Assembly: GCA_015501075.1 (NCBI GenBank)
Contig: JADNYJ010000024.1
Coordinates: 62,001-126,000, forward strand
DNA length: 64,000 nt
Source of the DNA: Gymnopilus junonius
Taxonomy: Eukaryota; Basidiomycota; Agaricomycetes; Agaricales; Galerinaceae
Direction of reading: 5' to 3'
The notes below the pieces were generated by a model. The model worked only from the letters and a program-made list of their open reading frames with translations, ran no database searches and was not told the DNA's origin. Made by a program: the position numbers and the translations under genes. Below are positions 1-10,370 of this stretch, one piece after another. The stretch's first letter is position 1. Every line of letters starts with the position of its first letter.

Positions 1-2410
1 GCTAACGATCAGTCTGAAAGTCCCAACAATTCCCCCAAGGATGCCGCTGCCATCGCCGCCCTTGTAGCCGCCACAATGTCCTCCCCTTCAGACTCCAAAG
101 ACCTCTCGGCCGACGCAAGGCAAAACGGTCTCATGCACCTTACAAAGAAGCTTATTGAGATCCGGACCATGCTCCTCAGCATCGACCAGAGCGACGCCCT
201 CAAGCTTCCCAGTATCGTTGTCATCGGTAGTCAGAGTTCTGGTAAAAGTTCCGTCTTGGAGGCCATTGTCGGACACGAGTTTTTGCCAAAGTGAGCAACC
301 TCAATCCTATCAAGTTCCCAATTCTCAGAGCTTTCCAGGGGAAATAACATGGTCACTCGTCGTCCCATTGAGCTTACACTCATCCATACCCCGCCCAAAG
401 ACGGCAAGGCGCCCCAGGAATACGGAGAGTTTCCAGGCCTGGGTGTCGGCAAAGTTACCAGCTTTGCAGAGATCCAACATACTTTGACCGACCTCAACCT
501 CGCCGTTCCAGCCTCCGAAGCTGTGTCCAATGACCCCATCGACCTCCGAATATATTCTCCCAACGTCCCCGACCTCACCCTCATCGACCTTCCAGGTTAT
601 GTCCAAATCGCTTCCATGGACCAGCCCGAAAGTCTCAAAGAGAAAATTGCTAATCTGTGCGACAAGTACATTCGCGAGCCCAACATCATCCTTGCCGTCT
701 GTGCTGCCGACGTTGATCTAGCAAACTCTCCGGCTCTAAGGGCCAGTCGGAAAGTGGACCCTTTGGGATTGCGTACAATCGGTGTCATCACAAAGATGGA
801 CTTGGTTCCTGCGGAGCAAGGGGCTACTATCCTCTCTGGTAATCGGTACCCGCTTCACTTGGGCTATGTCGGTGTTGTGGCCAAGTCGCGCGGCAAGAAG
901 TCCAGCAACGACACGGCTCTCGTTGCTCACCGCGGAGAGAACGATTATTTCGGTCAACACAAGGACGTCTTTGGGTCTCAATCGTCTTTAATGGTTGGCA
1001 CCGATACTCTCCGTCGTAGGCTGATGGAGGTGCTGGAGTCCTCGATGGCCTCATCACTTCATGGTATCACCAACGCCGTACAGCTGGAACTGGAAGAAGC
1101 CACTTATCAATTCAAGGTGCAATACAATGACAGGAGAATTACGGCCGAATCCTACGTAGCGGAAACCATGGATACGCTTAAATCGCGATTCAAGGAATTC
1201 ACGCAGCAGTTCAAGCGCCCCATCATCAGAGCTAAACTCAAAGGCATGCTCGAGGATAAAGTCATGGATGTCCTCGAACAACTTTACTGGCTTGACAAGC
1301 GTGCTCCTGAACTTGGCATTTTGGCAGCCGACCCCAAGCTGAATCCCGAAGACGTCGAGCCTTATTGGAGACACAAGCTCGAAGCCGCTTCATCGCTCCT
1401 GACCAAATCCGGGGTTGGAAGGGACTCTACTCTCCTAGTAGCCGACGGCTTGCGTTCGCTCATCGACTCCATTGCTTCAGGAGAACCTTTCAACTTCCAC
1501 CCACGCGCGGCCGAGCGCCTGACTGAATTTTCGCATATGATCCTCCGTGATCGGATAGGCCTTACTTCGGACCAAGTCGAGAACTGCATCAAACCATTCA
1601 AGTACGACGTCGAGGTGGAACCTAGAGAGTGGGAGGCTGGTAGAGAGCGTGCTGTTGAGTTGTTTGAAAAGGAAGTTCAAATGTGCCAACAAAAGTTGAA
1701 GGAGATTCAGAGTAAAGTGGGTGGCAGTCGGCGACTGAATAATTTGATTGGATACGTCAAGTCATTGGAGGAAAAGCAGAAAGACAAAGCTCTCAGAGGC
1801 TCTGATGGAGATGCGGAACGAGCTGGCGAGCCTGAAGATACAGCAATTGAGTCGTATCGTTATCCACCAGCACAGCTCGTGGATGGTAAGCTGTGTTTCA
1901 TCGGGCATTTTGTTCGGAAGCTCAATCTTTTTTTCGTAGCGCGGTATGCAATGATGTACACAGATCGCCTTAGCATTCTGAAGCTGCGCATTATGGCCCT
2001 GAAATCCAAGAGATGTCGTGCAGGTCCTCAGAGCGAGGTTTTCTGCCCCGAAGCCTTCTTGAATGTCGTTGCCGATAAATTGGCCTATACTTCCGCCATG
2101 TTCATCAACATTGAGCTTCTCGACCAATTCTTCTACCAGGTACGTATTCCCTATTTTGACCCTTTACAGCTGATCCAATTCTTTACAGTTCCCCCGTGAA
2201 ATAGACTCAAGATTACTTTATGACTTGGATCGTAAAGAAATTATCGAATTTGCACGTGAAAATCCAATCGTCCGACGGCATCTTGACCTGCAGGAGAGAA
2301 AAGACAAGTTGGAGGAAGTCATGAAGCAGCTAAACAGTCTTTCTACTCTTCGTGCGGATCCCCAGCCAGCACCGCGTCGCCATCGAGGACTTTTTGGCAG
2401 TGTTTTCTGA
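1..2410 (+). CDS. MGM1: Mitochondrial dynamin-like GTPase MGM1/OPA1 (5' truncated by window)
   Basis: Inner-membrane GTPase that drives mitochondrial inner-membrane fusion and crista shaping. The reading frame is open from base 1, so the presequence and membrane anchor lie outside the window. Exons read as 1-290, 339-1885, 1940-2139, 2189-2410. Seen: P-loop GSQSSGKS (about 229-252), the switch region MVTRRP (349-366), DLPG, and TKMD as the G4 motif. The middle and GED-like part ends with a conserved stretch containing [18 protein letters not shown], rebuilt only when the intron at 2140-2188 is removed. The intron at 1886-1939 is 54 nt, so it hides inside an open frame. The length after the P-loop and the order of motifs match Mgm1/Msp1 rather than Vps1 or Dnm1. 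No frame breaks were seen. Confidence 0.95.
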
Positions 2411-2768
2411 ATCTTGTTGTAGATTATCTGTTATTCCGTCCTTCATTCACTCTTTGCATTTTATTAGGTGTCTTTCTCTTGTTACAATACTTATTCACTA
2501 CTCGGAACATCGTTCATAATTTCCTGTACTCGAGAGTCTCAGCTCTCCCACACCCCTCTCAATAGCACATCAATAATATTCCCTAGCATCAAGGAAGAGT
2601 GGACAGTTGAGTCAGACGTTTAAAGTTCAACCCCAGGTAGGTAACTGGATACAGGCTTCTCGCTGCAAGAGCCAACTTCAAGGGAATTGCTATAAAGGAC
2701 AATTGGACCAGCAATGGCCTGTCATAATTAGGTATATCTAAACCGCATACAGTACAAGCCATGAATAT

Positions 2769-3378
2769 CTACAACTTGGCTTTGGCACCCTGTTATCCAA
2801 TCATGCTTGAAATCAGTGGACATTAAAGAAAGCCAGGACTAATAATCGTACCTTCAGCACACCGTCAAGTTTAGTCGCGAGCATCATGTTCCCTCGGGTC
2901 TTGAGTTTGCCGGTCATGAAAGCTTTTTGGCCATTAAGCTGCGTTGCGGGGTGTAAGCGACATTCCGAATGAAATAAGAAGGATCCGCTCACCTTGCCTT
3001 CAGCGAGATCAACCAGGGTCTCGTCGGAAAGGATAATCGTCACGTCGGCCTTGGGTTGGGCCTTGCCCTTGTAAACAGCACCTTGCTTCTTCATGTCAAT
3101 TGTCCATGTCACCGTCTCCTTCGCGCCGTTGGTCACTTGAAGCTCGAAGATGCCGTTGGTCTAGAATATTGCTATTAGCCAAGGCTTTAAAGACAAAGTG
3201 ATCTTGCTTGCACCTTTTTAATTGAGACTGCTTCTCGGCATCACTGAACTTTGAGAAAGCGGCTTGCAGGCCAGCGATGAGGTCAGAGGACTATAGCAAT
3301 TTGAGATTAGACAAGAATTGATTGCGAGGCCAAGTTAATACACACCTTGAAGCCCGGCGCTTTGATTTCGTCAGACAT
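2769..3378 (-). CDS. SCP2-type sterol carrier / lipid transfer protein
   Basis: Small stand-alone SCP2 domain protein (about 128 residues) expected to bind and transfer lipids or acyl-CoA, often peroxisomal; it ends GAKAKL with no strong PTS1 tripeptide. Exons on the minus strand: 3378-3346, 3290-3214, 3160-2993, 2938-2852, 2789-2769. The start MSDEIKAPGFKSSDLIAGL and the core TNGIFELQV, VTIILSDETLVDLAEGK and LNGQKAFMTGKLK are typical SCP2. The exon lengths sum to 386 nt, one short of a multiple of three. The phase fails between exon 2 (ending in A5GG at 3213-3219) and exon 3. One extra A would restore a Lys-Lys junction. This is either a base missing from the consensus or a real frameshift. 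Confidence 0.88.
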
Positions 3379-4811
3379 GGAGGATAAGGACCAAGCGTGA
3401 ATTGGTTGGGGAGGCAAGGTTTATATGTTTGGGTACGCAGGGTTGATGTGCATAGTCGACTGGCATATGATAATTTCCGGGGTCTAGCATGTGACCCGCC
3501 ATCTGCACCCGTCCACTCTCTCTCTGCTTTCTCACTTCATCTGCGGGCTTTCTCAGACCTGAGTTGGGATTAGCGCACACTATCTGTGACCGGATTGCTT
3601 AACATGCTCCCATTATATGCAAGGCATTTTCCTTATTGTCTTTGCGATGATCGTTGTTAAACCTTAGTCGGGACTCGGGAGACAACTTTTGAATCGGACG
3701 ATAATCGACCTTGCATATTGTTACTCGACGTTGGCAATGACAAACCTCTCTTTCCTTTGTAAATCGAAAGCTTGAGTAATTCTTGTGGTAGCTTTGTCCG
3801 ACATCATACATAATACGCAGTCAAATATGCCGACATTTCAAGACTATCTGCCTACCACGGAGCACAAACCTGCCTAGCACGTCAAAAGCTGCAATTGTCA
3901 TATATACTTCATTCCATCTAATACTGGAGTGGCATATACTGCCCGCTATCAAGCGTTTCTCGTTGGTTACCAAGTCTGTGTGCAGTCGTATTTCCCTCTC
4001 GGACCGTCTTGCGAGTTCTCTTGTAACGTGAGGGATTGATTACCAGAACGAGTTCAAAAATGCTAAATATCTTCATTGGTTACCGGTAAAATAAAAATTA
4101 GAATTTAAGAGTTAAATGGGGAAGGAATGTATTTTAAAATGGCAGTACTTGCCCAAGAATCGGAAGAACTTCGCAACTAAAAAGACCTAAAGATTAATAT
4201 AGCTACTCGTACATAAAAAACCTTATAGAAAAAGGTTGTCTTGGTCACAAGGAGAAGCTGAATGGGCACACCATACTAAATTTACTGGCTAAGCGCTCGT
4301 TCGAGCCACAAACCGCCGGCACCGGCGGCCGCAGTTTCCTATTTAGGAAAGGGAGATGCCTTATGTGGAAAGCAAGATATATAGGTAGTTTTTGGAAACC
4401 AGGGACTTCGATACTAGGGCCATCGAGAGCAAAGAACCGACTGTGTGAATCATTCCTGACAGATGGACATGTTTGGATACCATGCTGCCTCTCTTGAGTG
4501 AGTTTGTTATATACTTACCCAGTTTTGCGTTACACCGTGCGATAACAGAGACGAAAGAGTCTGGCAAGTTGGAAAGACTCAAGCAAGCAAAACAGTCAAT
4601 GAGGAGATCATTGTGAGGCTAGAATAACGATGGTCCGTTAGAGGGATCACATAAAGGACACGATGCATTTGCTTTTACAGAGTTCGGTTGATACTCTACA
4701 CTCCTATTCAATTTGATATACATTGCGATCTTCTAAGTCAACCTGAAAAGTATACAGATCAATGTCGATGGGACCAACGGATAGCTGACCATAAAACATA
4801 CACTTCACGTT
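3379..4811. other. Intergenic stretch without recognisable gene
   Basis: About 1.4 kb between the start of the SCP2 gene and the 3' end of the methyltransferase. The short frames here have no recognisable domain and no sustained coding bias. There is a small GC-rich patch near 4300-4335. A GTTCGAGCC string near 4290 resembles a tRNA B-box, but no tRNA fold surrounds it. Confidence 0.5.
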
Positions 4812-5945
4812 CTACAATACTTGCACGGACCAATACATAAGCCAGAATTTGACATCTTCAGTAGCGACAGGAGCACCAAGTAGATCTGGGCGTTGAACTT
4901 CCACGAGCCCAGCCTGAACATCAACCTTCACATCCTGATCTGGACCGAAGATTTGTGTGGTCCACAATTCTTTCCAGCTGTCTGGAGAGTGACAGAACAT
5001 GGAAACACCACTGCTGTTAGCAATACGCTCAGTGCGGAAACCCTTAACAGGCAAGGACCCATGCGCTCCAAAGATGATAGACCCTTTCTTTGGGAGGAGA
5101 AGTGCGGCAAGCTTTCGGGCGAGTTCGAGCTGACGATCCTCCTGGAAAAGGTGGAAGAAGGCAGAGGCATGAATAGCAGAGATACGATGGCGAAGTGGGG
5201 TGAGAGAGGTAAGGCTATTCAAAGGCGGGGTAGCAGCCTCATCTATAAGCGCGTCCAGATCAAGCAATTTGGAAGAGAAGACGTCGCCCTGGATAAAGCT
5301 GGCCGGAAAGGTTTCCGGGGTGGATTTAAATAGCTCATGACCATAGTCCCAGAAACCTACGTGGACAAAATTACGTGAGTAAAAGGAGCCACCGGAAGGC
5401 ATCCGTTATACGCCTACCCTGTTGGAGGTCGGAGCGATAGCATTCTGCACAGGCCAGCCGTCGAGGACAGCTTTCCTCAAGTCATTGCCGACTGTTAAGG
5501 TAGGATTTAGAACATAGGGATTCCGTAGAATCAGATAATAAACACCAACAGCAGCAGCCAATGTCAAGTAGAATAGGGTCTTTGCGCTCCTGAAGCAATT
5601 GAAGTGCTTTCTTGTAGGCGGGCAGACGTGCGATCTTGAGCCTAGGTCGATTAATTGTGGACGAGATAAAAGTGGAACAGAAAACGTACTTGGTAAAGGC
5701 GAAGCGACGGATGCAGGGATATCCATAAATCTTTTGGGGGGAATGATCAGCAGGGGATAGAAACCACCTGGGAAGGGACGGACATCATAGGCTTTGGCTT
5801 GGACGGCGATGATATGGTCCTTGAGGGCCTGGTGGTCGTTTATGCCAGTGAGCCGCTGGAAAAAGGTGGACTCGTCGGGATCGAGGGAATAGAGGGCGGG
5901 GTCGAGCTTGGGCTTGGTCGCAGGGTCTGCGTAGTATCTAGCCAT
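4812..5945 (-). CDS. SAM-dependent methyltransferase, basidiomycete small-molecule type
   Basis: Predicted class I methyltransferase of about 304 residues; substrate unknown. Relatives are common in Agaricomycetes and in terpenoid clusters. Exons: 5945-5784, 5730-5690, 5641-5550, 5491-5418, 5356-4812. The SAM-binding motif I is LLDIGCCFGNDLRKAVLDGW, formed across the intron at 5492-5549. Earlier parts are MARYYADP, YGYPCIRRFAFTK and KLKIARLPAYKKAL. The first intron uses an unusual GTCCGT donor. Exon lengths total 914 nt, one base short. The frame changes near 5433, where GCTCCGACCTC must be read as Ala-Ser-Asp-Leu to reach the downstream FWDYGHELFKSTPETFPA. A single missing base there is the simplest reading. 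The gene is head-to-head with MAF1, 158 bp between the ATGs. Confidence 0.85.
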
Positions 5946-6103
5946 GATGGAGGAAAGGCTGATCTTTGGGAAGTGATGCAAATATAGTAGTCCCAAAAAG
6001 GCAAGTGACAAACAACGACTATCAAGGACTGCCACTCTCTTTTCAACATCCGACCATCCGCGCCAGTCGCCTCTGAATCCCAGCGCCCCTTTGGTCCCGC
6101 AAC
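5946..6103. promoter_or_regulatory. Shared bidirectional promoter, methyltransferase / MAF1
   Basis: Only 158 bp separate the two opposed start codons, so the two 5' UTRs and core promoters must lie within this stretch. I see no clear TATA box. Confidence 0.6.
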
Positions 6104-7192
6104 ATGAAGTACATAGAAATCCCTGCGCTCTCCCATCTCGCCCAGTCGCTCACCCACGAAGGCCCCGAATGCGCAGTTCACACACGCATGGAGGCCTACA
6201 GCTGCAAGAACATCAAGCGCGACAAGAAACTCTTCAAGACTCTCGAGAGCGCCTATCACGATGACCTTTCTAGCTCTCCCCCGCTCCCCTCCTGGCTCGC
6301 TCTCGACCGCGAGGCCGAAATGACGCCATTCGGGCCCATCGACAAACACGCCTCCCGCAAGACCCTTTATCTCCTCATAGCCACCCTCAATATCGCCTTC
6401 CCTGACCACGAGTTCTCGGACGTCCGTCCGTCCCACTTTGTCAAAGAGGAGGACGGCGCAAATATCCTCAACGCCCTCAGCAACACCCTAGTCTCACCCC
6501 AGCGTGCCGGCTCCGGTGCCCCTCGCTCCTACTCCTCCTACCCACCAATGGGTCCCGACTTCTTCCCATCTTCCGTCTCCAGTTCCACCTCTCCATACGA
6601 GAGAAAGCTACGCAGCCCGCTCACCCCGCCTGCAATTGTGTCGGGTACCCACCCAACCTTGTTTCGCCTCATTGACGACGTGATCGGATTGTCTGAATGC
6701 GAAGTCTTCTCTTACACGCCCGAAATTGATGCCGATCCACACGCCAATGACTTTTCCGACGACGAAGACGATGTCGCCTCAATAGCTGACGAAGCCTCGT
6801 CCAGCGATGAGGAGCCCACCTTCGAGTTTGATAACTATGACATTGACGAAGTGAAACCTCGGAGTTGGAGCAACGGCACCAAGATCCCACCACCCACACC
6901 TCGTGCTGCAATCAACTACTCTGCTTTCGATGAGCTTTCTTCACCCATGTCCACAAGTTTGCGCATGAAACGCCGAGGTGCCCTTCTTTGGTCTTCCCAC
7001 TGGTTTTTCCTGAACCGCAAGCGAAAGCGCATATTGTTCATCTCCGTCTGGGCTCGCTCCAGAGGATTCGGTAGAATGTACACCAGCGACGATGAAGAAT
7101 CCGACCTTTTATCTTCGAATGAGCAGTTTAAAGGCTGGGAGGGTGCCGCCGGTCTCGGTGCTCGCACCCTGGGCTTGAAAACCCATAACTGA
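6104..7192 (+). CDS. MAF1: MAF1, repressor of RNA polymerase III
   Basis: Maf1 binds Pol III and Brf1 and shuts down tRNA and 5S transcription under stress or low nutrients; TORC1 and PKA phosphorylation keep it inactive. This is a single-exon gene of 362 codons, which is unusual in this intron-rich window. The Maf1 signature blocks are present: MKYIEIPALSHLAQSL at the start, then MEAYSCKNIKRDKKLFKTLE, TLYLLIATLNIAFPDHEFSD, and at the end LLWSSHWFFLNRKRKRILF followed by WARSRG. The linker is long and Ser/Pro-rich (residues about 125-180), followed by an acidic stretch FSDDEDDVASIADEASSSDE, as in fungal Maf1 proteins regulated by phosphorylation. The frame is intact. Confidence 0.95.
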   Translation: MKYIEIPALSHLAQSLTHEGPECAVHTRMEAYSCKNIKRDKKLFKTLESAYHDDLSSSPPLPSWLALDREAEMTPFGPIDKHASRKTLYLLIATLNIAFPDHEFSDVRPSHFVKEEDGANILNALSNTLVSPQRAGSGAPRSYSSYPPMGPDFFPSSVSSSTSPYERKLRSPLTPPAIVSGTHPTLFRLIDDVIGLSECEVFSYTPEIDADPHANDFSDDEDDVASIADEASSSDEEPTFEFDNYDIDEVKPRSWSNGTKIPPPTPRAAINYSAFDELSSPMSTSLRMKRRGALLWSSHWFFLNRKRKRILFISVWARSRGFGRMYTSDDEESDLLSSNEQFKGWEGAAGLGARTLGLKTHN

Positions 7193-9509
7193 TTGAGCTA
7201 TTGTTCCCTATGAGTGGAAGTAAGTCTTCGATCACCAACCTGGAACGAACGCAATTCTAACCTATATCCCAGCCATCTTCTTGATACCCTCCAAATTTTG
7301 CACGCAAACTCTGCATATGCTCGGACTCTATGAAAACTTCTCTCTATATAATGTATTGGAAGCCGCATATGCGCGTTTCTTGCTATTATTTTCTTATTTT
7401 CCTTGTAACTTGTAACATTTGCCTGTTCTGTCTTTTCCTGTATTGTAACTTGTGGTCAGTGTTTCCACGTTTTAAATACGAGGGAGCTTTACGAACTTGT
7501 ATATAGCTCCTAGCTTAGCTTCTGTTTCGATTACCATGTATCCCTGTAGGGTGTAGGGTTTACGATTATATATTTCCTTGATTTTGACATGTTTCTATTC
7601 TGAAGGCGTTGCGCACGATCATTGCTCCCGACGGCCTTTGAACATATGGAGAAGAAAAAAGCTGGGCGAGCGATTGGATAACGCCATGAACCAACAATCG
7701 ACTACCCAGCTATTCGCTGCCATTCATCGGAAGAAGGCAGGATCAAGAGGGAGGACAATCCACGCCCAGAGATGTCATCGCAGGTGGTGAACGTGGTAGA
7801 TGCCACTGGAAGAACCAAAGAGGTAGAGGAGCAGGTCGTGCATGGGAATTAGCCTCGCTGCGAGCATGAGTACGGTCCTCGAGGTTGGAAGATGCTCTGA
7901 TATGATGTGGTTGGAAAGAGACATGAATCAAGGAGTCTTTTCGAGTCAATATTTTTTGATCATCGATTGTCGGTCATGTGACCGCATCACAGATGGCACG
8001 CGAGTCGCGACCGTTCGAAATTTCGTTTGACCTCTCAATTCAACACTTGAAGCTTGACACCTTTTCCTTAACCTTAACTATAGCCATATCCCTGAGAAGC
8101 CCAGAAGAATGATGCAATATCTCCTATCCGACAACCTCACGACTCGGGTTACATGGCTTCTCGCCGCTTGCGACAACTTTCTGATATCTACTATTCGTCT
8201 AACGGCGAACTTGCCATCGCCTTCCTACTGAGCCTCCTTCGAAGGAGTTGCTCCTTCTCTAAATTCTGCTCAGATTGCAACAACAAACATTTATCTGATG
8301 TGGCGGTCAACATGAGTCCGAGGATCTGCTTTATTCTCTTCCCATGCATGTTATCTTCGCTCTCGTAAGGTGTCATAGTGCAGACTTGAATTGGACTCCT
8401 TCGACACGCCGTCAACAAGTGCTATCTATACCAGGGAGAATGTCGCCTATTCCAGGTCGCTGTTGGGTCATCATGGAAGATTCTCGCATGTGTTCAAGCT
8501 TGTCAACTCTGGTTTTATGAACGCCTTCCGAGTATTTGGAGATCAACAAGTGATATCGAAAGGCATCTTTCATATAACCTCTATACTTGGAGGTGTATCC
8601 CGTACGGGTCGCCGTTGGGACATATCGTGTCGTTGAGCTTCACAGGCAAGGGATGAGCGGCATTGTTCTCTATTCCTGGAGCTCCTTCGATTTAGAGAAC
8701 GGCTGTGAGTGTCCTAGACTTCTGCCGGGCGCTGATTCTGATCATGTTTCTTCGATTGCAACGCTGAAAAAACTGCTCGAGTTACTGGAGATGAATTGCT
8801 GATCAGTCGAGCACCCTCCTTAAAATCCATCTTAGCCTCGAAAATTTGGTCTGCGATGGAAGGCTTGGCAGGAATGTGCATGGCTGACGTGAACCGATGA
8901 ACCGAAACACTGCATTAGCAAGGAACGGTGGAGAACTAGGTCAACGCCATGTGGACTAGGCCACTTGGACGTGTACCGATCCACATATCATTTGTGGTGG
9001 TTCCTGTGTGGCGGTGGAGGGAACAGCGTCTACCGTTTCAATTCTCTCAAGTTTCAGCTGTCAGCACGATCATTCGACGGTCAGGATTTGGAATTCGGAA
9101 TTCGAAATTCGAAATTCGAAATTGCATTCTGGTTGCGGCCGAAAGGTGAAGGCACGTTGGCTAAACGACCTGCGGTATCTTCAGAATAGAAAAATACGTT
9201 GCAACAGTTGCATTCTGAAAATAATTGTTCCCAATGAAATAAATAGCCAGAGCAAGTAACACTTGTTCGAATGTAACTTTGAAGACTGTACATGCTAAAT
9301 ATGTACACCAGTTGATGTCCAACTCTATCGTACACTTGGACACAGCAAAGTGCCCGTTTTGACCGGTTAGCAGAACTGCCACTGTGTCTGGACTCGATGG
9401 AAGAGTGATACCGGATCTGAGCAGCAGCAAAGGAGCCTGACAGGGATAGAGATGATCCATGCGGAAGTTCGAACGTGTCTTGATAAGATGTCAGAGCGCT
9501 TGTGCTATG
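7193..9509. other. Gene-poor region of 2.3 kb
   Basis: It holds the 3' UTRs of MAF1 and of the LYR gene and otherwise only short frames without recognisable domains. Frames at about 8153-8368 and 8391-8802 were considered and have no supporting similarity or sensible splicing. A 7-nt tandem repeat lies at 9091-9124. Confidence 0.5.
9091..9124. repeat. Short tandem repeat, 7-nt unit RAATTCG, about five copies
   Basis: Two copies of GAATTCG, two of AAATTCG and a partial fifth (AAATTG). The overlaps create alternating GAATTC and TTCGAA palindromes, so the tract can pair with itself. It lies in the gene-poor region and is not part of any gene I can support. Confidence 0.8.
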
Positions 9510-9946
9510 CTACTGGGGATCAGACAGGGAGTCGGGATACATCCGCTTGAGATGGCGATACTTCCGAAGAGAGTAAAGCGCGAGTGTCTCTGGGCATAGG
9601 GTCAATCTTGTGGTAACCGACGGGGAGGAATAGGAACGGGTGTGGCTCACCTTTCTTGATGTATTCGCCAAGTTTGAGGGCGTTCTCGATCTCATCTTTA
9701 TCAGTCAGATGCCTATTTTCTACGCGGAGTTGAAGGAGTCACATAAATTGCACTGAATCAGGCTGGCTCACTCTCGAATAGCCCACGCATTCTACCGTGA
9801 AAGTCGTATCTGATTTATGATTGTATATGAGTACGAAGCCCTACACCGAGAGAGGTGACACACGAAGGATCAGGATAATCGCGACCGAGCCTGTGCAGCT
9901 CCTTATACAAGGCCAGTGCTCGTAAACGGGTCGAATTGCTTGCCAT
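9510..9946 (-). CDS. LYR-motif protein, LYRM5/ETFRF1-like
   Basis: Small mitochondrial LYR protein of 89 residues. Human LYRM5/ETFRF1 binds the electron-transfer flavoprotein and removes its FAD. Exons: 9946-9864, 9809-9772, 9719-9651, 9589-9510 (270 nt, in frame). The LYR-type motif is LALYKELHRLGRDYP. The C-terminal half contains LKLGEYIKKETLALYSLRKY, matching the LYRM5 pattern of an acidic stretch followed by ALYxLRKYR. The start is the Met just before the LYR helix, which is normal for the family. Head-to-head with the phosphate transporter, 424 bp between the ATGs. Confidence 0.9.
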
Positions 9947-10370
9947 TCCAGCACTGCTTGAGAGGAGAAGCGGCTAAGGGGCAGCCGTGGGAATGTGATG
10001 GTATCTTTTACGCGACATCGCCACAATCGCCGCAGGTTCTACACGAGAAATGCATCTGAAAAGAGAGAAAGGAAGAGGGACTGTGCGAGCAGGTCTCCGT
10101 AAGCCAGATCTCCTAGAATCAGCTCGGATGGCACACGACCGGGAATTTCGAAGGGGGTGCAAGTAATCCGCTCAGGTACAGAATGAACGGGAGCTATTTT
10201 TAGTAAATGAGATACTACCAAAAATGGAAAGCACATGGATCGCTTACGATTGGCTGGTTAGTACGAACGTTGGTCTTCTGCGCTTTGTTGATGCTCTCTA
10301 TTCCCCTTATAAATTCGGAGCCTGAGCAATATATCTCCCGAGTCCTCTTACTTCTCCCCTTGTCGTACCG
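9947..10370. promoter_or_regulatory. Intergenic bidirectional promoter region, LYR gene / phosphate transporter
   Basis: The 424-bp gap between divergent starts. A 65-codon open frame on the minus strand (10039-10236) overlaps it. It has no domain and is most likely a by-product of the LYR gene leader. Confidence 0.4.

Noticed and set aside
4285..4335. Possible tRNA (GTTCGAGCC B-box-like string)
   Set aside because: The A-box-like and B-box-like strings nearly overlap, and no acceptor stem or anticodon arm can be drawn.
8153..8802. Open frames in the gene-poor region
   Set aside because: Short, no domain, no consistent splicing and no family resemblance.
10039..10236. 65-codon minus-strand frame upstream of the LYR gene
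   Set aside because: The LYR protein has a good start at 9946, and this frame has no recognisable content.
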